DNA of 44,333 nucleotides from Singulisphaera sp. GP187 (GTDB lineage: Bacteria > Planctomycetota > Phycisphaerae > Phycisphaerales > SM1A02). The translations under genes were made by a program, and so were the position numbers. This document shows, one piece after another, positions 39,878 through 44,333 of this stretch. Each line of letters begins with the position of its first letter. Position 1 is the stretch's first letter. The DNA is taken from contig CAMBWI010000012.1 of NCBI GenBank assembly GCA_945871445.1, positions 1 to 44,333 of the forward strand, read 5' to 3'. The notes under the pieces are model-generated. The model was given only the letters and a program-made list of their open reading frames with translations. It searched no databases and had not been told where the DNA came from.

Positions 39878-41167
39878 TTACGGATTCCGCGCGACACGGA
39901 ACCCGTAGTCGGGGTATGTTTGGCCGTGGTTCGGCGACAACTCGAAGCGATATGACGCACGGAATGAGATGGGATCGCTGTTCCAGTTGCCGCCACGCAA
40001 CAAAGGAAACTTCCCATGCGCTGACCCCGTCGGATCAACTACTCCATCTTTGCAGAATTTGTAATAGACGCCGTCGTACCTATCTTGGCACAACTCATTC
40101 ACATTGCCGATCATGTCATAAAAACCTAGCGAATTAGCCTGTTTCTCACCAACTGGGTGAGTTTTTGAAAAAGCGTTGCGATGCCACGCAATTTTATCTA
40201 GATCGCCATAGGTCTGGTCTGTTGTTCCTGCCCTGCAGGCATATTCCCACTGCGCCTCTGTTGGCAATTGAAGTCCGCCTCCAACTTTATTCAAAAACAT
40301 TCTTACTTCTTCAACTGTAATACACTCGACAGGAAGTTTGTCGCCAACAAAGCGGCTTGGATTTTTATCCATCAACTTCATCCACTGCTCTTGCGTTACT
40401 TCGGTTCGACCGAGATAGAACGCCTTGGTGATCGTGACTTCGTGAGCAGGTTTCTCGTCCTCAGTTGCCTGTTTATCTCTCGGGCTTGCACCCATTGTGA
40501 ACTTGCCTGGAGGAACAAGCAGCATCTCGATACCGGTCAGACGATCCTTCACTCGCCACGGCAACTTTGTGTCGGTGATTCCATTAAAAAATTGCGTATT
40601 TCTGACAATCTTAGGATCGGGTTTCTCTTCGAGAACTTCCGCCCAAGAAAGACGAGATACTGATGCCGCAGGTACAGGGCTTTGAGTTGGTGTCTTCCCG
40701 CCTTGCCTAGCTTCTACAGGAGTTGCTACGGTTTTGGCGAAGTTGTAATCATTAAAAGTCTCAATCCACCAAAGAATTCCGAACACTAAAACGATAGCGA
40801 CAACGATAATAGTTTTAAAAGGCGCTGATGCCTTCAGTTTATCTTCGACTCGCTTCTTTTCCCTGGCCTTGCGAGCATCGTCTCGTGCGAGCGCCGTCTC
40901 CACTTCGTCTTGTGCGAGCGCCGCCTCCACTTCGTCTTGTGCGTGCGCCGCCTCCGCTTCGTCTCGTGCGCGCGCCGCCTCCGCTTCGTCTTGTGCGCGC
41001 GCCGTCTCCACTTCGTCTTGTGCGAGTGCAATCTCCGCTTCGTCTCGTGCGCGCGCCGCCTCCGCTTCGTCTCGTGCGAGTGCCTTCTGCGCTTCGGCTC
41101 GTGCGAGACTTTGCCACGGTCCTTCTAGGGCATCTTGAATTCGCTTGAGATGATCATCTTCAGGCAT
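39878..41167 (-). CDS. Membrane-anchored FGE-like (SUMF1) domain protein with coiled-coil repeats
   Basis: A 429-residue protein. Residues ~24-104 are eight 9-residue units of the type ARDEAEAAR, a charged coiled coil. Residues 117-135 are a transmembrane segment (FKTIIVVAIVLVFGILWWI). The C-terminal ~230 residues form the formylglycine-generating-enzyme-like domain with LLVPPGKFTMGA, TEVTQEQW, LPTEAQWEYACRAGT (301-315), GNVNELCQDRY and YGFRVAR. The two Cys needed for formylglycine synthesis are missing (RASYRFE where active enzymes have Cys), so it is probably a binding or structural relative. The long repeat tract sits on the cytoplasmic side. It faces a ~440-bp gap in which I see only the tRNA-like fragment at 41378. 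Confidence 0.88.
   Translation of the reverse strand: MPEDDHLKRIQDALEGPWQSLARAEAQKALARDEAEAARARDEAEIALAQDEVETARAQDEAEAARARDEAEAAHAQDEVEAALAQDEVETALARDDARKAREKKRVEDKLKASAPFKTIIVVAIVLVFGILWWIETFNDYNFAKTVATPVEARQGGKTPTQSPVPAASVSRLSWAEVLEEKPDPKIVRNTQFFNGITDTKLPWRVKDRLTGIEMLLVPPGKFTMGASPRDKQATEDEKPAHEVTITKAFYLGRTEVTQEQWMKLMDKNPSRFVGDKLPVECITVEEVRMFLNKVGGGLQLPTEAQWEYACRAGTTDQTYGDLDKIAWHRNAFSKTHPVGEKQANSLGFYDMIGNVNELCQDRYDGVYYKFCKDGVVDPTGSAHGKFPLLRGGNWNSDPISFRASYRFELSPNHGQTYPDYGFRVARNP
40878..41093 (-). repeat. 27-bp tandem repeats in the FGE-like gene
   Basis: Eight near-identical 27-bp units (plus-strand start TCGTCTCGTGCGAGCGCC or a close variant) at 40878, 40905, 40932, 40959, 40986, 41013, 41040 and 41067, with a partial ninth from 41094. 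Each encodes nine residues of the coiled coil. The tract is GC-rich and free of stops in several frames, which makes false ORFs there. It is likely variable in length between strains. Confidence 0.95.
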
Positions 41168-41377
41168 TCGTTTTCCTTAGTGTGGGAACATCGGTAAAGC
41201 CTGATCCTCCATCACTACATCGGTAAACCCCAGCGAGAATTTTTTTCGCATAAGTGCAGGTTATCACCTTGTGTGGTTACGAACAAACAATTTCATTTCG
41301 ATCCGATTGCGCATTTAACTTCTTGACCGTATTTCTTGCTTGTGGCTTTCTGCCTCATTTTCCGAGTGATTTATCAA

Positions 41378-41399
41378 AGCGGGCGAAGGGATTCGAACC
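41378..41399 (-). other. tRNA 3'-end-like fragment; start of GC-rich region
   Basis: Read on the minus strand, the 22 bases contain GGTTCGAATCCC followed by TTCGCCCGCT, like a T-loop and 3' acceptor. The T-stem does not pair fully and no 5' half of a tRNA is seen nearby. From here to the window end the sequence is clearly GC-richer. It may be an attachment-site scar of an integrated element. The rest of 41168-41609 has no gene I can support. Confidence 0.35.
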
Positions 41400-41609
41400 G
41401 AGCGCAGTGAGGTCCCAATCCCCGTCGCGGTTCGCAGAACTGTGGCGCTGACTTCGCGCAGCGAAAGCAGAGATCCCGCGGAGAGCGAGAGAGGCAAGTC
41501 CCGAGCAGTGGTGGAATGCGATCTCGGCGCGATCGCCAGCACCTTAGAGGCCAGGCGGTGCATCCAGCTTCGAAGTCGCGACAAGGATGGTCGCGCCGAA
41601 CATCATCGA

Positions 41610-43661
41610 TCACTTTTGTATTTTCATTCGAAACGGCAGCATCGGAATTTCTGCGCGGTTGACGATGTTCGCGCGCTCTGGATTGTTCTGCCATGCGTAG
41701 ACAACCTCTACCGGATCGGCGACGCCGGGCGCACTCAGCACGATGCCGTCGCGTCCACCATCCATGATCATCGCCTTCGCCCAGACGAACTTCCCGTCTA
41801 CACCGGCGAGTGCGAATCCTCCCGGTTCGCCAGACGTCGCGTGCAATCCGTCGGCGTGGACAAAGCGAAGACGAACCTTCGAACCGTTCTCGCGCGCAGC
41901 TTTTGCAATCTCTGGCCCTTGCCACGCCACCGACTTCTCGCCGTAGACCGTGTTGCGAGCCCACGCAGCGAGTCGATCGGCCACCTCGCGCTTGCGCTTG
42001 GGATGAATGTCCGCGGCATCGCCGAGATCGATCGCGCTCGCGAGGCCTGCATTTCCAGCAGCTTTGACGCCGTCAAGTTGCGCTTGTCGAAGCAGCGCCC
42101 ACGCACCCTGCGCTGGTTCGCTTTCGATGAAGGGCATAAATCCCGCGAGTTGCACAACGCCCCATGCCAGATCAGGATTGCCCGACTTTTCGCGCCAACT
42201 CTGAATGAGCAGCGGCAAGAGTTGTGCGTATTTTGCAGGCTCTCCGGCGTTTGACTCGCCCTGATACCAGAGCACGCCACGCGCCGGATACGCGATGCAC
42301 GGAGCCATCATCGCGTTGAAAATCGCCGCCGGCTCGTGTGGCTCAGTGCCTGGCCCCTTCGTGACATCACGAAGCGAAGGCACAGGAAGTCGCGGTACTC
42401 CACCGCCCTTTCGCCAGAGCCATTCACCCGCAAGCGAAACTTCCTCATACGAACCTTCAAGCCCCAGACGCATCGCGCCAGGTGCAATGCCGCCCTCGCC
42501 ATGCATATCGAGCACTGCGATCGTGATGCGATGAATACCGCTTGTGAGTCCACGAGGAATCTCGTACGCACGCGGCGCAGTCCAGTTGCCGATCGTGGAA
42601 CCGACCTCGACGCCGTCAATCGTCACGCGATCGCCATCATCAATCGGGGGAAGCCAGAGGATGCACGGCTTCGACGCCATCGCCGCAGGAACTTCGAACT
42701 CGCGCGTAAACCAAACAAATCCATCGAAACGCTCGATCGATTTGTCGACCTCTGTAAAAAACGCTGGCAGTACTGTCTTCGCCCAACCAGCTGGAAAATT
42801 ACTCTCACGTTCTGGCATCGACCAGTTTTCCTTTGCGCCGATCTCGCCGGCGAAAGCCTTGTTCCAATACTCAGTGCGCGCAGAGTTGAAACGCACAAGT
42901 TCCTTTGCGGCTGCGATGTCGCGCGAATCTGGCGTCGTCGCTTCAAACGCAGCGATCTGCGCGGAGAGTTTGTCGGCGGTCGACTTGAAGTCTGACTTCG
43001 CCATCACATCAAGCGGAATCCACGGTTCGATGCGCGTACCGCCCCATGAAATATCGACGAGCCCGATCGGGACCTTCAAGTCGAACGCGCGTGCAAGATC
43101 CACGCCGAACCACCAACCAATTGCTGTGAATGAACCAACAGTTTCTTGAGTTGCAACACGCCATTCACCTGGAACGGTTTCGCTGGGACGATTCGCTGTG
43201 ACGTGTGGCGCCTTAAACGATCGAATCGGTAGTTTCGCAGCAATCTCTTTTGCCCGCGTTGCTTCGTTACACGCATCGACACTCCACTCCATATTGGACT
43301 GACCAGAGCAAATCCAGACCTCGCCAACGAGAACATCTTGGACGCGCACCTCGCCGCTGGCAGTTGAGACGATGAGCTCGCGCGGTTCAAGCGCAGCCTC
43401 CATCGCTGGAAGCAGAACGAGAAAGCGTCCATCTGCGCCCGCCACGCCCTCGACCTTCATCGAGCCGAACGACACAGAAATTTTCTCGCTCGGCATCGCG
43501 CGGCCACGCACCGCCACCTCACGCCCGCGCTGCAAGACTGCGTGGTCTCGGAACACAGGGTCGAGACGCACGTCGGTGCTTGCAAACGACCCTAGATTTG
43601 CGAAAAGAATAAATACGCTGGTGACGATTGATTGGGAAATCACCGAAGAATTGAAGTGCAT
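41610..43661 (-). CDS. Sialate O-acetylesterase-like esterase (SGNH/SASA family)
   Basis: A 683-residue secreted enzyme. The signal peptide is residues 1-27 (SIVTSVFILFANLGSFA). The catalytic Ser122 lies in CSGQSNMEW, with GWWFGVDLARAF and DISWGGTRIEPWIP following. A beta-sandwich insert (CILWLPPIDDGDRVTIDG and the AYEIPRGLTSGIHRITIAV region) occupies ~residues 330-420. WYQGESNAGEP comes next, and DIHPKRKREVADRL provides the Asp/His pair near the C-terminus. It would remove acetyl groups from sugars such as sialic acid or polysaccharide chains. Codon use is much richer in G and C than in genes before 41 kb, which suggests transfer or a different genomic segment. Confidence 0.93.
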   Translation of the reverse strand: MHFNSSVISQSIVTSVFILFANLGSFASTDVRLDPVFRDHAVLQRGREVAVRGRAMPSEKISVSFGSMKVEGVAGADGRFLVLLPAMEAALEPRELIVSTASGEVRVQDVLVGEVWICSGQSNMEWSVDACNEATRAKEIAAKLPIRSFKAPHVTANRPSETVPGEWRVATQETVGSFTAIGWWFGVDLARAFDLKVPIGLVDISWGGTRIEPWIPLDVMAKSDFKSTADKLSAQIAAFEATTPDSRDIAAAKELVRFNSARTEYWNKAFAGEIGAKENWSMPERESNFPAGWAKTVLPAFFTEVDKSIERFDGFVWFTREFEVPAAMASKPCILWLPPIDDGDRVTIDGVEVGSTIGNWTAPRAYEIPRGLTSGIHRITIAVLDMHGEGGIAPGAMRLGLEGSYEEVSLAGEWLWRKGGGVPRLPVPSLRDVTKGPGTEPHEPAAIFNAMMAPCIAYPARGVLWYQGESNAGEPAKYAQLLPLLIQSWREKSGNPDLAWGVVQLAGFMPFIESEPAQGAWALLRQAQLDGVKAAGNAGLASAIDLGDAADIHPKRKREVADRLAAWARNTVYGEKSVAWQGPEIAKAARENGSKVRLRFVHADGLHATSGEPGGFALAGVDGKFVWAKAMIMDGGRDGIVLSAPGVADPVEVVYAWQNNPERANIVNRAEIPMLPFRMKIQK

Positions 43662-43706
43662 CGCTTGATAGTAATTCGCTTTTAACTTTGTCGCAGACGA
43701 GCGCGC

Positions 43707-44333
43707 TTAGTGCGTAAGGATGACGACAGTCGGACCGCCGGATCCCATCATCGAAGTCGCTTGTGATTCCGCTGAATCCTGTGATTCAGTTGGGTGCCTC
43801 ACGGACTCAACTGAGATCGTGGACCCCGCGCAGAGCCGAAAGGGCTCAAGGAAGACCCAAGGTTCGGAGAGCCGGTCGTTCCAACTGGGAATATCGAGCA
43901 GTGTGACCGACAGTCCGTCAGCCGACAGTGCGCGCACGCACAGCGACTTGGTGTAACCATCCGCCCTTACATGTATGGCGATCGCGAGCGTGTCCTCCTC
44001 GATGGTCACGGGTCGAATCTCATTGAGTGATAATGGATGAAGCACCCGTGCCCCCAATTCTGCTGGGATGAGGTCGATCGATGTCGTCGTTGGTTCGATT
44101 TTTCCGCGTGCGTCGGTATGAACCTCTGCCACGATCACAGAATCTCGTGGGATCGAAATCGCGAAACCTTGTGGAAGCATCCACCGAGGTGAAAGGCGCG
44201 AAACTGCGCCGGCGGATCCAGACGCAACGAGCCCAATATCGCCGAGTGCGTCGTAGCCTGGGTCAGGGTCGGCTGCATCAAGTCGTGTTGCAAATCCAGC
44301 TGAATCAGTGAGGAGCGAGACTTCGTGGATGAG
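43707..44333 (-). CDS. Copper type II ascorbate-dependent monooxygenase-like protein (5' truncated)
   Basis: The C-terminal ~208 residues of a gene whose frame stays open to the right window edge; a Met at 44180 is internal. The part LPQGFAISIPRDSVIVAEVHTDARGK resembles the LP-x-G ... (L/V)-x-x-x-VH-Y/T ... G-K segment of PHM/DBH-like copper monooxygenase C-terminal domains, whose single His binds copper. A beta-rich domain and an Asp/Ser-rich end follow. In planctomycetes such domains are often part of larger exported proteins with cytochrome or thioredoxin domains. The match is moderate and the rest of the gene is not visible. It lies 45 bp upstream of the esterase gene on the same strand. 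Confidence 0.5.
   Translation of the reverse strand, partial: LIHEVSLLTDSAGFATRLDAADPDPGYDALGDIGLVASGSAGAVSRLSPRWMLPQGFAISIPRDSVIVAEVHTDARGKIEPTTTSIDLIPAELGARVLHPLSLNEIRPVTIEEDTLAIAIHVRADGYTKSLCVRALSADGLSVTLLDIPSWNDRLSEPWVFLEPFRLCAGSTISVESVRHPTESQDSAESQATSMMGSGGPTVVILTH

Noticed and set aside
40878-41093. CRISPR-like regular repeats
   Set aside because: Units are directly adjacent with no spacers, keep a codon period, and lie inside a coding frame.
40828-41148. Several long ORFs on both strands over the FGE-like repeats
   Set aside because: They come from the stop-free 27-bp GC-rich repeats, not from coding selection.
41254-41451. Plus-strand ORF (65 residues) containing AKGFEPS
   Set aside because: That peptide is a typical product of reading a tRNA 3' end on its opposite strand. 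There is no other evidence of coding.

Overview
The window looks like a chromosomal stretch of a planctomycete, most likely class Phycisphaerae. This rests on gene content, not on any database search. Indicators are two secreted proteins ending in paired dockerin-like calcium repeats, a Cys-rich repeat familiar from that group, a small basic protein of the TIGR04137 type shared by planctomycetes, verrucomicrobia and chlamydiae, many short secreted or lipoprotein genes, an FGE-like (SUMF1) domain protein, and a greatly enlarged SecA. Most of the window is ordinary housekeeping DNA with moderate GC. From about 41.4 kb to the end the sequence is visibly GC-richer.

Layout. 1-2.8 kb: two secreted Cys-rich/dockerin-like proteins. 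2.8-8 kb: acyl-CoA synthetase, SPOR lipoprotein, truncated haemoglobin, a HEAT-like secreted protein and a class V aminotransferase, in alternating orientations. 8-9.2 kb: an uncharacterised ORF overlapping lexA, behind a recognisable promoter. 9.2-13.9 kb (minus strand): tRNA(CAU), trpA, and a sugar ABC transporter (ATPase, permease, binding protein). 13.9-18.7 kb: a leader region, secA and tRNA-Lys. 18.7-27 kb: a membrane protein, a zinc-ribbon protein, a thioredoxin-like protein, tRNA-Asp, and a minus-strand run cinA-folK-tlpA-like-polA. 27-30.9 kb: pyrF, a solute-binding protein, a DUF971 protein, a hot-dog thioesterase and a tiny lipoprotein. 30.9-34.3 kb: a tightly packed five-gene minus-strand operon (TIM-barrel isomerase, acpS, membrane protein, small basic protein, aminotransferase). 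34.3-39.7 kb: nth, a large lipoprotein, then a plus-strand operon TPR-recX-lipoprotein-phosphatase/cytochrome-rhodanese-VF530. 39.9-44.3 kb: an FGE-like membrane protein with a 27-bp minisatellite, a tRNA-like fragment, a sialate O-acetylesterase and the end of a probable copper monooxygenase.

Most interesting point. The 535 bp between tRNA(CAU) and secA appear to hold a secretion-monitor-like control system. A 100-codon ORF (14009-14311) starts with a hydrophobic signal-like segment and ends with a Pro-Pro-Pro tract four residues before the stop. A three-way-junction RNA (14296-14376) has its closing helix lying over those last codons. It is followed by a T-rich run and then secA. A ribosome paused on the prolines would cover the 5' arm of the closing helix, the same logic as E. 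coli secM-secA but with unrelated sequence. The sequence shows the ORF, the prolines and the helices. The regulatory role is inference.

Other points worth a look: a tyrosine-phosphatase-like domain fused to a C-terminal CxxCH haem motif, four 12-bp tandem repeats in front of the ABC ATPase, an endonuclease III with non-canonical cluster cysteines, and a possible island boundary at about 41.4 kb.
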